A stretch of 64,000 nt of DNA. It comes from Pedobacter alluvionis. GTDB lineage: Bacteria > Bacteroidota > Bacteroidia > Sphingobacteriales > Sphingobacteriaceae. Under the pieces are notes generated by a model. The model was not told where the DNA came from. It saw only the letters and a list, made by a program, of their open reading frames with translations, and did no database searches. Positions 16,977 through 26,332 of this stretch are shown in pieces (the first letter of the stretch is position 1; every line of letters begins with the position of its first letter). A program made the position numbers and the translations under genes. The DNA is taken from assembly GCF_003664035.1 (NCBI RefSeq), contig NZ_RCCK01000011.1, positions 868,001 to 932,000 of the forward strand. Reading direction: 5' to 3'.

Positions 16977-18347
16977 TTAGCGGATAATTCTCATCTGGTT
17001 ATCTTGCTGCACTTCCTTTTGTTGAATAATACTTGTTTCTTTGTTTTTATGCTGTTTGACAGGGTTAATGATCTTTTTTAATGAGTTTATACTCAAAGGC
17101 TTTCTTTCTGAATCGAAGAACTCTATTTTTCCCGAAGAAGGATCGGCAGTCACGCTGTACCTGCCGTTTCCATTGATCTGTAACTCCACCCGATTGCCTG
17201 CTTCAAGACCCCTTCTAACTGAATCATTGGCGACAGTGTAAAATTCTAACTGTGTTGCGTTATCCAATAATACTTTCTTCAGGTCGAAGTTATAGTCTGG
17301 TGGATAGACAAGCAGTTCGGGTTTCGAGCTATTTTCCTGTTGCCTGTCAAGCTGTATCCACCGTTGGGAGTGGGAACCGTCGGCATTTTCATAACTTTTA
17401 AATACTGGCCTGCCTTGCAAAAGATTAACAGCTTCAGTTAAGGTGATTTTATTGTCAGCGGTAAAAGTGAATTTTGTTCTTTCCCCATTTTCGTTGGTAA
17501 GGGCCACATCGTAGCCATTAAACCCATAGCTTCCCAGCTTGCCCTTTTCCAGATTAACATTGACTTCAATCTTGTTGTTGTTATTCAATGCACTCAACGA
17601 CTTTAGTTCAATTACAGAACTTTCATAGTCAAGTTTATTTTGCAGGTTATCTACAAAATGTTGAAGTCCTGCCGATTTAAGCTGTCCATTGAGCATTTGA
17701 AGATTTTCACTTTTGTTTCGGTTGAAAAGTTCCAGATGGGCGGGCTTATCAACAATAAAAACCTTCAAACGGTGTAACATTCTGACTAGAGGATTTGGGT
17801 ACAATTGTTTTTGCAGTTTGGCTGTAACTGTTTTAATGGCTTGCATGAAAAGTTTTTCATCCTCTGTTGGATTAACAGATAAGCGTGATAAGCCTTTGCT
17901 TAAAAAGTCGTATTTATATGCCAGTGAGTTTCTGTCAGTTGAAATGCCAGCGAGACTTTCAATCTGCTTTTCCTGACGCTCCCAGTTTTCCCAAAGCTGT
18001 TTTGCTCTATTTACCTTACCATCCATGTTATCGTTATTTATTTCTAATGTTGAATTAGGTTGATTTAATTCATTCTCCGGCAATGGCCGTCCTAATTGGG
18101 CATTTTCCAGTTCTTTAAGCTGATATATCAGGTCGCCAATCGGCACAGCCTCATGCCAGTTAAACATCTGCTGATACTCTTTTGCATCATCTTCCGCTTC
18201 AAATTGATCCTTGAAGCATAGTAGATCATATTGGCGATCTATTGGATTATCGGTGTCATAAACAACCCATCCATACCCATTAACGGCCTGCTCTTCCAGA
18301 TGACTTCGCAGATCTGCGGCCATCGACTGATTTTTCAAGAGTGCCAT
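16977..18347 (-). CDS. DUF3945-like protein, longer paralogue (456 aa)
   Basis: The N-terminal 90 residues (YGWVVYDTDNPIDRQYDLL, then EYQQMFNWHEAVPIGDL) form a separate small domain. A helical linker around residues 110-230 follows, and the C-terminal 200 residues carry the same repeated units as the 328-aa neighbour. No signal peptide is present, so it is probably cytoplasmic. It starts 8 bp after traM ends, where TraN (VirB9-like) is often encoded in related operons. I see no TraN features in it. Confidence 0.6.
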   Translation of the reverse strand: MALLKNQSMAADLRSHLEEQAVNGYGWVVYDTDNPIDRQYDLLCFKDQFEAEDDAKEYQQMFNWHEAVPIGDLIYQLKELENAQLGRPLPENELNQPNSTLEINNDNMDGKVNRAKQLWENWERQEKQIESLAGISTDRNSLAYKYDFLSKGLSRLSVNPTEDEKLFMQAIKTVTAKLQKQLYPNPLVRMLHRLKVFIVDKPAHLELFNRNKSENLQMLNGQLKSAGLQHFVDNLQNKLDYESSVIELKSLSALNNNNKIEVNVNLEKGKLGSYGFNGYDVALTNENGERTKFTFTADNKITLTEAVNLLQGRPVFKSYENADGSHSQRWIQLDRQQENSSKPELLVYPPDYNFDLKKVLLDNATQLEFYTVANDSVRRGLEAGNRVELQINGNGRYSVTADPSSGKIEFFDSERKPLSINSLKKIINPVKQHKNKETSIIQQKEVQQDNQMRIIR

Positions 18348-18355
18348 AAGACCAG

Positions 18356-19417
18356 TTATCTGATTTTCTGCTGATTATCACGCAGGAGAACTGAACGCCC
18401 AGCCTGAAGTTTGACTTTCACCTTTCTTAATTTCCTGCTCATTAGATTCTTTGCTGCGTCAATCCCCGCACCTGCAACCTGCGTGGCTAACGTTTGATCT
18501 ATTCCCATTAAACCGATATCCCGAATGGCCTGATCTGTGCCGCCGTTGACTGCATCCGTTATCATGGCTTCGGGGGCGTCAATGCCAATCATTCCGTCTA
18601 AGCTGTAAACGGAAAGGTCTACAGGAATTATAGAAGTACCTAACCGAATTTGTTTGATGTCAAGTAAAAGGCGCTGATTGACGATCTTACAGGCTCCATA
18701 AAGACTATGGCCTTTAGGGATAAGAATACCTTTTATTCGTATGGTATCCTGTAAAGTAAGTTTAACGGTTGCACCCTGTACGACTTTTTTAGTTTCGGCA
18801 AGTGTGGCTGGAATAGCTTTGAACTGGCTGTCTGGGCTAAGCGTTTGCTGTTGCTTGTATTTTTGTTGTAAACGTTCAGGATGCTGAATGTCCAGAATAT
18901 TTTGCATCAGTCCGTTAAGCTGTTGCATTTCCGGATCTTCAGTTTTGTTTTCCTGCATCGTTTTCATCAGTGCTTCAAGCCTGTCCACATCACTTTTTAT
19001 TGAAGTTGGCTGATTTCCTCCTGAAGCACTTTCCCTTCGTTGATCTTTTGGTTCAATAGGTTTGTTCATTTCCCTGTTCAGCGCTTCCAGTTTTGCATTG
19101 ATTTCTCTGGTCTGAGGCTCTTCGACCTGGGGATTAAAGCCAAGGTTTTTTGCCACATCTTCTATGCTGTTTGCCCTTCTGTTCAAAGAGTCTCTGTCCG
19201 CCTGATCGTAGTAGTCTATTTTCTCCTTTGGCTGGTCTTTTTTGAATGCGGCATCAGGCAGGGTTTGATTAATGCCGTTTTTAACATTTTGGTGGCCGGA
19301 CAAATTATCGCCTTGTCCACCGCCCAACAGGTGAAAGCCCAATCCAAGTAAGGGCACGATGAGCAGTGGTAGTAACAACAAGATCTTTCTCTTGTCAATT
19401 CGTTTTTGAGGTTCCAT
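18356..19417 (-). CDS. traM: Conjugative transfer protein TraM (VirB10-like, 353 aa)
   Basis: A basic N-terminus is followed by one membrane helix (ILLLLPLLIVPLLGLGFHLL), then a long polar, Gln/Glu-rich periplasmic region. The C-terminal domain includes IRIKGILIPKGHSLYG and ends in basic segments. This is the layout of Bacteroidetes TraM, which spans the periplasm like VirB10/TrbI. It sits directly after the small traL in the operon, in the order expected from the CTnDOT tra region. Confidence 0.85.
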   Translation of the reverse strand: MEPQKRIDKRKILLLLPLLIVPLLGLGFHLLGGGQGDNLSGHQNVKNGINQTLPDAAFKKDQPKEKIDYYDQADRDSLNRRANSIEDVAKNLGFNPQVEEPQTREINAKLEALNREMNKPIEPKDQRRESASGGNQPTSIKSDVDRLEALMKTMQENKTEDPEMQQLNGLMQNILDIQHPERLQQKYKQQQTLSPDSQFKAIPATLAETKKVVQGATVKLTLQDTIRIKGILIPKGHSLYGACKIVNQRLLLDIKQIRLGTSIIPVDLSVYSLDGMIGIDAPEAMITDAVNGGTDQAIRDIGLMGIDQTLATQVAGAGIDAAKNLMSRKLRKVKVKLQAGRSVLLRDNQQKIR

Positions 19418-19442
19418 GTTTTAGAATCTTTTAAGTGAATAA

Positions 19443-19658
19443 TTATTTAAATGCGCTCGTAATTAGATACAGGCAATACGCTCCATATAAGACGCAGAAG
19501 AGGATAAGCAGGAAAAGCAGTGTTCTACCATCAAGATGGTTAGCCTTTTTGTTTAGAAGCTTAGCAAGCTTTTGCCCCTGCCTTTCTGCTTTTTGAACAA
19601 GCTGATTTGAAAATGTATTTTCCTGATCCCGTTGCGGTGGTTTTCTGAAAAGTCTCAT
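19443..19658 (-). CDS. traL: Small membrane protein in the TraL position (71 aa)
   Basis: A basic, Gln-rich N-terminus is followed by a single C-terminal membrane helix (LLFLLILFCVLYGAYCLYLI). It lies between traK and traM, 2 bp after traK. Small TraL proteins occupy this place in related conjugative transposons. The assignment rests on position and topology, not on strong sequence identity. Confidence 0.6.
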   Translation of the reverse strand: MRLFRKPPQRDQENTFSNQLVQKAERQGQKLAKLLNKKANHLDGRTLLFLLILFCVLYGAYCLYLITSAFK

Positions 19659-19660
19659 GG

Positions 19661-20278
19661 CTATTGTTTAGGTGGTAAATCCTGATTTTCTAAAATCTCC
19701 CAATTGCGGATGATAAAGCCGTGAGGGTTCTCATCTGTCTGTTCTTTCAGATCATAGATATATCCCTGTGTAACGAGCTTACGGAAAACGGTACTACTTG
19801 ATCTGACAAGCTTCTCTGTGCCATAGTAGGTAAACTTGTAGGGATATTGTTCAATGTCTAAATTGATGCTATCCAACTGAACCTCTTTTGCAATATTGGC
19901 CGAGATCAGGTTATTGTAGTATCCTGATTCCCGCAAATTATCGTATTGTTTTTTCGCCGATTCGTCCGCAAGATATAATGCTCTCCCTACGGTAGCCCTG
20001 ATTGCCTTATCATCTGGGTTCAGATTGAAGAAAAGTTGGTGGAAAGTTTTGATGTGATCTCTCAATTCCACGGGAATGTTGCTTTTTTTATCTGAAGCAA
20101 CTGCTTCCAGCACTTTGCCGTTGTACAGGATATAAATACGACTACCTGCCTTTTCAATCACCCTGACATTGTAGTATATGGAGAAGCAGGCAATGCACAC
20201 AGCGGCAATGATCAGAAAGATGCTGAAGGTCTTGATATGCTTAAACGCAGTATCAATATTTCTAAATTGTGTGAACAT
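19661..20278 (-). CDS. traK: Conjugative transfer protein TraK (VirB8-like, 205 aa)
   Basis: One N-terminal membrane helix (IFLIIAAVCIACFSIYY) precedes a soluble periplasmic domain with RDHIKTFHQLFFNLNPDDK, YYNNLISANI and YKFTYYGTEKLVRSS. This is the standard TraK pattern. VirB8-type proteins nucleate the inner-membrane assembly of the channel. The length (205 aa) and place in the operon agree with the family. Confidence 0.85.
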   Translation of the reverse strand: MFTQFRNIDTAFKHIKTFSIFLIIAAVCIACFSIYYNVRVIEKAGSRIYILYNGKVLEAVASDKKSNIPVELRDHIKTFHQLFFNLNPDDKAIRATVGRALYLADESAKKQYDNLRESGYYNNLISANIAKEVQLDSINLDIEQYPYKFTYYGTEKLVRSSSTVFRKLVTQGYIYDLKEQTDENPHGFIIRNWEILENQDLPPKQ

Positions 20279-20305
20279 AATAATTGTGTTTAATTGGTTA
20301 AATTA

Positions 20306-21511
20306 CTAACTCGGTTTTCCCGAAAGCTTGTCTTTGAAATAGTCCTGACCAGATGCTTCAGCCATGCTTTTATCAAGATTTCTTCGGGTGTCGTCGAATC
20401 GGTCAACGATCATTCCCGCTCCATCTCTGGCGCCCGCAAGGCTACCAGCACCGACCTTTTGTCCTGCACCGCCAGCCATACCAACCATTGAATTAATTTT
20501 GGTCAATAATGTATTGCCACCACCTGCATGTATGATAGCATTGGCCACATTCGGCACACAGAAATAGCCGAATATTCCGATAATCATGAAAATCAGATAG
20601 GCGGTATCTTCAGAGCTGAAAAAGGTGTCACCAGTCTGTTGTGCCTGATTGATATCCAGTTTGATCATATTCTGCTGTATTTTACCCAGAATTGCCCCAA
20701 AGATGTTCGCAATAGGAAGCCACAAATAAGTATTAATGTATCTTGCGACCCAGACCGAAAGGGTATGTTGTAAACCATCAAAGACTGCAAAGCCAAACAC
20801 TAAAGGCCCAAGTATTGCCAGAACGATTAGAAAAAAAGTGCGGACGGTATTGATACATAAAGAAGCCGCATAATACCCTAATTGAAGCACCTCACTTAAA
20901 AACTTCTTAAAATTCTGCCTCATTTTGTAATCCTGCTTGTCCGCCCAAAACAAAATATTATTGCCAATGGCCTCATACCAAGACTCCTTAGTGCCAGTTT
21001 TATCCTCTGGATGAGTGTATTTATACCATTCCTTTCTGTCTCCTGATCCGTCTTCTCCCACAAGTGCCTTCCATTTTTGTGTCTTTTTCAACTCCAGTTC
21101 CTTTTGTAAGAGCAATGCTTTAATTGCCTTATCACTGTCTTTGACCATAGCGTTCGTACCAATGACGGTGGGTTTTAGTACGCCATTCATTACGCCCAAT
21201 ACAGCGGGGAAAAACATAATGGCAAGTCCAAGGGCAAAGGGGCGCAATAAGGGATAAAAGTCGATGGGTTCGGCACGGGCAATGTTGCCCCAAACACGAG
21301 TGGCGATAAACCATAAGGCGCCAAAACCAGCTATGCCCATTGCGACCGACATTATGTCTTTGCAAAGCGGGATCATTTCATCGTAGACCTTATCTAAAAC
21401 AGATTGCAGTCCTTTAACTTCATCAGAAATGTCCATTGCCATCCCGCAAAAAGGAAATAGCAGCAAAGCAAGCATAACCAAAATGGGTATTCTTATTTTT
21501 CTCTTTTTCAT
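20306..21511 (-). CDS. traJ: Conjugative transfer protein TraJ (VirB6-like, 401 aa)
   Basis: A cleavable-looking N-terminal segment (PILVMLALLLFPFCGMAM) is followed by several hydrophobic spans: IMSVAMGIAGFGALWFIA, FALGLAIMFFPAVLGVM, FFLIVLAILGPLVFGFAV and AYLIFMIIGIFGYFCVP. The C-terminus is Gly/Ala-rich. A polytopic protein of this size between the TraI-type genes and traK is TraJ, the VirB6-like inner-membrane channel component. It begins 12 bp after the gene before it. Confidence 0.85.
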   Translation of the reverse strand: MKKRKIRIPILVMLALLLFPFCGMAMDISDEVKGLQSVLDKVYDEMIPLCKDIMSVAMGIAGFGALWFIATRVWGNIARAEPIDFYPLLRPFALGLAIMFFPAVLGVMNGVLKPTVIGTNAMVKDSDKAIKALLLQKELELKKTQKWKALVGEDGSGDRKEWYKYTHPEDKTGTKESWYEAIGNNILFWADKQDYKMRQNFKKFLSEVLQLGYYAASLCINTVRTFFLIVLAILGPLVFGFAVFDGLQHTLSVWVARYINTYLWLPIANIFGAILGKIQQNMIKLDINQAQQTGDTFFSSEDTAYLIFMIIGIFGYFCVPNVANAIIHAGGGNTLLTKINSMVGMAGGAGQKVGAGSLAGARDGAGMIVDRFDDTRRNLDKSMAEASGQDYFKDKLSGKPS

Positions 21512-21523
21512 AGCTTTTACAGA

Positions 21524-22156
21524 TTAGGGGTACAGGCTTAAATTTTGTTTGATATCTGCCCTTTGTTTCTCCCGTTGCAGGGAAAGGGTCAGCGCATCAC
21601 TGTTGAAGCTCCGTAAGAACATAAGCTTATCTTCAGTGTCCTCAAAAATCTGGTCAATGGCACTTAAACGCTCTTCATCACTCATCCTTAGTTTTGATGA
21701 AGTGATAATGGTAAGGAGCTGATCGAGATTGTCTACACTCTGATCAAATAGCTGCTTATATACCCTGCCCAGATAATCAACTTCTGTAGGATTAAAATTT
21801 CCAGTGGCTTTAAAGTTGCTAAAGGCCGATTTATATTCTGACACTATTCGCTTCTGATAAGAAATAATATCGACTACACGCCTATATTTTTTGACTTCAG
21901 GACTGACGAGCATCAAACCATCCAGAAATACTTCATGAAGAGAGAAATTGCCCTGCGAAATATTCTTAATTGCATTATATCCACCTGAAATGATAGTGTA
22001 CCCCTTTTTCATGTCCTTCAGAATGTTCTTCATCTGACTTAACTTTTCGACATTTAAAAGCAATTGCTGAACTTCAGCAGACTGAGCCTTAACTCTTGTA
22101 ATGCCTGTAATCATTGATAGAACGATCACAAAGGCAATGAGCTTAATAGTTTTCAT
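21524..22156 (-). CDS. VirB5/TrbJ-like secreted protein, paralogue 3 (210 aa)
   Basis: A signal peptide (KLIAFVIVLSMITGITRVKAQ) is followed by a helical protein. The segments FNPTEVDYLGRVYKQLFDQSVDNLDQLLTII and KLRMSDEERLSAIDQIFED (each read in parts) match those of the two upstream genes. The start overlaps the previous stop by 14 bp, so translation is coupled. The three genes are tandem paralogues of the TraI/DUF4141 type. Confidence 0.65.
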   Translation of the reverse strand: MKTIKLIAFVIVLSMITGITRVKAQSAEVQQLLLNVEKLSQMKNILKDMKKGYTIISGGYNAIKNISQGNFSLHEVFLDGLMLVSPEVKKYRRVVDIISYQKRIVSEYKSAFSNFKATGNFNPTEVDYLGRVYKQLFDQSVDNLDQLLTIITSSKLRMSDEERLSAIDQIFEDTEDKLMFLRSFNSDALTLSLQREKQRADIKQNLSLYP

Positions 22157-22796
22157 AGCTGTTTCTTAAGCGGTTAATAAAATCCTGTTCATTCTCTCTC
22201 TGATTGATCAGCGTCATGACCTGACCCACAAAATCTATGGTGAAACCATATTTTTCGGTTATTGAACTATAAATGCGGTCTATACGCCTGATGCGCTCTT
22301 TTTCGCTCATCTCCAATTTTCCTGAAGTTGTCACCAGCAGTAATTCTTCTAAGTCTTTTCCGCAATCGTCCATGACTTTTTCCCGTACATCAAGAATGTA
22401 CAATTGATTGGATAATGGCAGGGATTCACTTGACTTGACCGCACCAAAAGCCCTGGTAATATTGAGCTGCGTTTCGATGATCTCCGCGATCTTGATATTG
22501 TTACGGATAACAGGACTAACGGCTTTTAAGGAATTGATGTAAGCCGTATGAAGACCGAACTCGCCATTAGTAATAGACTTTATACTTTGCAGTCCATTGT
22601 CAACTATGTTATAGCCCTTTTTAGCATAGCCGATATAAACCTGTAAGGCGGCAATTTGTTGAAGCAGGTATTTTTTCTGTGTTTTTTTCTGGTTAAAGAA
22701 CTCCCCGAAAGTTTGTGCTTGGGTAAGCTGTGCCGTGAATGCCATTAACAGGCAAGCCAATAATGCAATTGTTCTGATTTTATTCTTCGATTCCAT
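22143..22796 (-). CDS. VirB5/TrbJ-like secreted protein, paralogue 2 (217 aa)
   Basis: The start at 22796 (MESKNKIRTIALLAC) gives a proper signal peptide ending in QAQ. The longer frame starting at 22898 would lie inside the upstream gene. Like its neighbours it is helical, with DLEELLLVTTSGKLEMSEKER in the conserved C-terminal half. It overlaps the upstream gene's end by 17 bp. It is the most diverged of the three paralogues. Confidence 0.65.
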   Translation of the reverse strand: MESKNKIRTIALLACLLMAFTAQLTQAQTFGEFFNQKKTQKKYLLQQIAALQVYIGYAKKGYNIVDNGLQSIKSITNGEFGLHTAYINSLKAVSPVIRNNIKIAEIIETQLNITRAFGAVKSSESLPLSNQLYILDVREKVMDDCGKDLEELLLVTTSGKLEMSEKERIRRIDRIYSSITEKYGFTIDFVGQVMTLINQRENEQDFINRLRNSYENY

Positions 22797-23463
22797 AGAT
22801 TTCTTTGAGTTTAGCAGTTTCATCCAGCGAATGTGAGCGCTGGATGGTGGTTGAAATATTTTGACTGTTGAATTTTTTGAGGTCTGAATAGTTGGCATCC
22901 ATCTGATCGGCAGCTTTGTTTATGATGACGAGCCTTTCTGCATCGCTCATTTGAGTTTTGAATGAACTCAACACAAGCAGGATTTGATCAAGATTTTTGA
23001 TGCTTTCATCCAGAATGCCGGAATAGATTTTTTCCATATAATCCAGCTCTTCGGGCGTGAAATGTTTATCCTGCCGAAACAGGCCGATAGCCCACTTGTA
23101 TTCATCAACAATGGCGATCTGTTTTGAAGTGAGATCTTTGATACGTTTGTAATAGGCAATGGATGATTTAATTTTCCATAGCTCATCGTAGTATTCGCTG
23201 TATAAATTCTTCTGCTTCTCCGTCCAGTCAGCGATCTCGGTCAGCTTTAATTTTGACAATTGGTTTTCAAGTACCTTTTGCGCATTTTGAAGCCAGATGG
23301 TTTCATTCTGCAGGCGCTGAACCTTCAGGTCTACTGCTTTAATTACTTTTTTTACACCCGCTTTAATCACTTCCACAATAGCTAACTGTGCATTAGCCTC
23401 TGTAGGCAATGCGACAAAAAGCGTCATGGTACTGACTGGCAGGATGACCATATACTTTTTCAT
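22780..23463 (-). CDS. traI: TraI-like (DUF4141) secreted protein, paralogue 1 (227 aa)
   Basis: The start at 23463 (MKKYMVILPVSTMTLFVAL) yields a signal peptide cleaved after EANAQ. The mature protein is a long helical hairpin (KVQRLQNETIWLQNAQKVL) with conserved EELDYMEKIYSGILDES and KTQMSDAERLVIINKA. This resembles Bacteroidetes TraI/DUF4141 proteins, related in layout to VirB5/TrbJ, which act in the periplasm or at the pilus tip. It follows traG by about 77 bp. Confidence 0.7.
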   Translation of the reverse strand: MKKYMVILPVSTMTLFVALPTEANAQLAIVEVIKAGVKKVIKAVDLKVQRLQNETIWLQNAQKVLENQLSKLKLTEIADWTEKQKNLYSEYYDELWKIKSSIAYYKRIKDLTSKQIAIVDEYKWAIGLFRQDKHFTPEELDYMEKIYSGILDESIKNLDQILLVLSSFKTQMSDAERLVIINKAADQMDANYSDLKKFNSQNISTTIQRSHSLDETAKLKEIYGIEE

Positions 23464-23539
23464 AAGATTTTTGATTTTACCGGAGTATGGCCATACTCCG
23501 GTTAGTTTAAGAATGTTCATATCGATATGATTAATTGTT

Positions 23540-26008
23540 TTAAGGTGATTTTATAGCCCTTATTTCCTTGGCGAGTACCGCAATTCCTTTTTGGATGCTG
23601 CCGTATTTTCTGGCATATTCCTGAACCTGATTTTTTTCCCGTTCTTCGGTCGTATAGGTCAAATATTCTTCAACCGAAACTTCCGTTCGGTATACCTTGG
23701 AATGTTCACTGCCCAGGGAAATAAAGACTTCTTTGTACTTTTTAGTGGGGTCGTTTGCTTTATTTAAGGACAGTATTTGTGCTTTCTCCTTATCAGTAAG
23801 TCCTAGTAGCTCCTGTATTTGATCAAATTTGTTTTGGTACTTGCTCTGATCCAATAGGATCTTACAATCACTATTGTTGATGATGGCGTTTTTGACAATG
23901 GGCGAGCCGATGATGTCATCTACTTCCTGCGTAACCACTATCGGTTCACCAAAGAACTTGCGCATGGTTTTGAATAGGTAACGAACATATTCAGCTGTGC
24001 CGGGCTTCGCAATTGCTTTCCAGCATTCCTCAATGAGCATTACCTTACGGATGCCTTTGAGTTTACGCATCTTGGAAATAACAAGTTCCATAATGATCAT
24101 TGTCACCACCGGAAATAAAATCGGGTGATCCTTCAAATTGTCCAGCTCAAATACGATGAACCGTTCATGCAGCATATCTAGGTTTTCTGTAGCGTTAAGG
24201 AGGTAATCAAATTCGCCTCCTTTGTAATAAGGATTGAGGACATAAAGGAAGTTTCCAATATCGAAGTCCTTTTCTTTGACTTTGCCATTTTCCAGTACCT
24301 GCATGTATTCGGACATCAGGAAATCATAAAATGAGTTGAAGCAGGGGAAAATATCAGGATTGCGGTCTAAGTGGGAAAGATATAAAGTCAGTGCATTTGA
24401 TACCGCTACGTATTCGGATCTTGTATAAGGCTCATCATCCTTTTTCCACAGGGCTAGAAGCAAGGTTTTGATGCTTTCCCTTTTTTCGGTATCCATTACA
24501 TCACCATCAGATAAATAGAATGGATTAAACTTAATCGGGTCATCTTCTGAATAAGTAAAATAATAGCCATTTACCAGATCGCATAACCCCCTATAGCTAT
24601 GTCCAATATCCATAATAACTACATGCGAACCTTGCTCATAATAGCTGCGCATCATGTGATTGGTGAAGAAGCTCTTTCCTGATCCACTTGGTCCGCACAG
24701 GAACTTTGACCTGTTTCCAATCCATGACAATTCCATTGGCAAATCACTAATGTCTACATGCACCGGATTACCCGTTAAACGGTCACCTAGCCTTATCCCA
24801 AAAGGACTAAGGGAAGATTTGTAATTCGATTCCAAATTGAAAAAGCAGGTTGATTGCTCCAAAAAGGTATCAAAGGTGTCATTCATGGGAAAATCAGCTT
24901 CATTGCCAGGTAAGCCAGCATACCAGATTTGTGCCTGCCCATCTGTCTCCTGTTTTGCCACGGCATCCATTTGAGCCATTGCTGATCCGACCAGATTTTT
25001 TAAATCCGCAGTTTTGGATGGATCATCAGACCATACAAGCACGTTAAAGTGCGCCTTTACAGGTAATTTACCTGAAGCAAGTGCCTCGTTTAAATAATCA
25101 TTGGTGGCATCACGGTTGATAGAGTTTTCACGGGAATAAGCTGATAAGGATTGCAACCGCAGTTTTTTTGCTTCCAGTCTTTTAATCGTTTGCTGGGCAT
25201 CGTCGATAAATACGTACTGATTCAGGATGTGATTACAGTTGAGCAATGCACCCAATGGACTTGCAAATCCAATGCTGAATTTTGTCCTGTCGGTACTGTA
25301 CCTGTCGTAATTGATACGGCTGCCACATAAGGCAGGCAAGTCATCAGCATCAGAAAGCGCATAAAGTTCAACTTTTTTATCCCCGACTGTGATACCGTCC
25401 TGAACATGAATGTCACGGATCATTGGCATTTGCTCACGGCCTAGAAGAAAACAGTAACGTTCAATGATTCCCGCCTTATTTGCGGTTCCTGCCAGATCAT
25501 CATCATTCAGCCTTTCTAAAACGCACAAGCCTGTATCGCTAAGAATGCGCTCAAATTGTCCTGCTGCATCTGAAAATTCCTGAAAAAGAAGCGGGTCAAT
25601 GGTTTGGGTGGGTACAATTGATTTACGAAGAATGTTGCTGTATGCAGATGTCGATACCTTTCTGCCGGATGGCTTTTTCGTTAGAAAGATGAAGCACTCA
25701 TGATCCAGATATGGACGTTCATTAAAGAACTGCTCGCTTGACCGTGAGAGAAAACTCTGGCTGTTATTGTGATAGTCAGCTTTGTGCTTTGAAGCTATAA
25801 ACCAATCCTGTTTATGGAATACGCTATGTTGTGGCAATAGCTTTATTGCCCTTACCCAAGCCTGATGGAAAATTTCATAATCCCGTTCTGATAAAGTGAA
25901 TATTTCTGGCAGGGATGCCCTGTAAACAATTGTGATGTCTCCCGCCATCGAAAGAATGCAATCGTGTTCAACTTTATAAATGGGAAATATTTTAGTTGCC
26001 TCGATCAT
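23540..26008 (-). CDS. traG: Conjugation ATPase TraG (VirB4-like, 822 aa)
   Basis: Walker A is GPSGSGKS at about residue 440, followed by HVVIMDIGHSYRGLC. Walker B is VMLIEECWKAI near residue 655, and VVTQEVDDI follows. The N-terminal 400 residues show the VirB4/CagE organisation (IFPIYKVEHDCILSMAGDI at the start). The 822-aa length is typical of TraG of conjugative transposons. It powers assembly and substrate movement of the mating channel. Its start overlaps traF by 17 bp. The Asp/Glu-Glu of Walker B and the P-loop are intact. Confidence 0.93.
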   Translation of the reverse strand: MIEATKIFPIYKVEHDCILSMAGDITIVYRASLPEIFTLSERDYEIFHQAWVRAIKLLPQHSVFHKQDWFIASKHKADYHNNSQSFLSRSSEQFFNERPYLDHECFIFLTKKPSGRKVSTSAYSNILRKSIVPTQTIDPLLFQEFSDAAGQFERILSDTGLCVLERLNDDDLAGTANKAGIIERYCFLLGREQMPMIRDIHVQDGITVGDKKVELYALSDADDLPALCGSRINYDRYSTDRTKFSIGFASPLGALLNCNHILNQYVFIDDAQQTIKRLEAKKLRLQSLSAYSRENSINRDATNDYLNEALASGKLPVKAHFNVLVWSDDPSKTADLKNLVGSAMAQMDAVAKQETDGQAQIWYAGLPGNEADFPMNDTFDTFLEQSTCFFNLESNYKSSLSPFGIRLGDRLTGNPVHVDISDLPMELSWIGNRSKFLCGPSGSGKSFFTNHMMRSYYEQGSHVVIMDIGHSYRGLCDLVNGYYFTYSEDDPIKFNPFYLSDGDVMDTEKRESIKTLLLALWKKDDEPYTRSEYVAVSNALTLYLSHLDRNPDIFPCFNSFYDFLMSEYMQVLENGKVKEKDFDIGNFLYVLNPYYKGGEFDYLLNATENLDMLHERFIVFELDNLKDHPILFPVVTMIIMELVISKMRKLKGIRKVMLIEECWKAIAKPGTAEYVRYLFKTMRKFFGEPIVVTQEVDDIIGSPIVKNAIINNSDCKILLDQSKYQNKFDQIQELLGLTDKEKAQILSLNKANDPTKKYKEVFISLGSEHSKVYRTEVSVEEYLTYTTEEREKNQVQEYARKYGSIQKGIAVLAKEIRAIKSP

Positions 26009-26330
26009 AATGTTTATGCTTTAAGTGGGTGAATAGCCGTCTGGAACGGAATATTATGTGATGAGGAAGGTTGCGTTTAGCAAAGAATTTCATCATGCCG
26101 TGTTCCCCGAAGCGGTGGCTCAAACGGAATACAATGAAAAAAATAGCCGTGCCGAGAACAACAATGGTCGGCAATAACACATACACGCTTATTTTTGCAA
26201 CATAACCAAGTGCGAAAATGAGCAGGAGCAAGAGCAGACCAGCAGCTAGATAAGCGATGTACTGGCCTTTAAGTCCTTTGAACATGATTGGCTTACTGAC
26301 GCCTTTATTGATCTGATAAATGCTTGCCAT
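25992..26330 (-). CDS. traF: Conjugative transfer protein TraF (DUF4133, VirB3-like, 112 aa)
   Basis: The N-terminus ASIYQINKGVSKPIMFKGLKG is the recognisable start of DUF4133/TraF. Two adjacent membrane helices follow (YIAYLAAGLLLLLLIFALGY and VLLPTIVVLGTAIFFIVF). It begins 2 bp after traE and overlaps traG. VirB3-type proteins sit in the inner membrane with the VirB4 ATPase. Confidence 0.88.
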   Translation of the reverse strand: MASIYQINKGVSKPIMFKGLKGQYIAYLAAGLLLLLLIFALGYVAKISVYVLLPTIVVLGTAIFFIVFRLSHRFGEHGMMKFFAKRNLPHHIIFRSRRLFTHLKHKHYDRGN

Positions 26331-26332
26331 GA

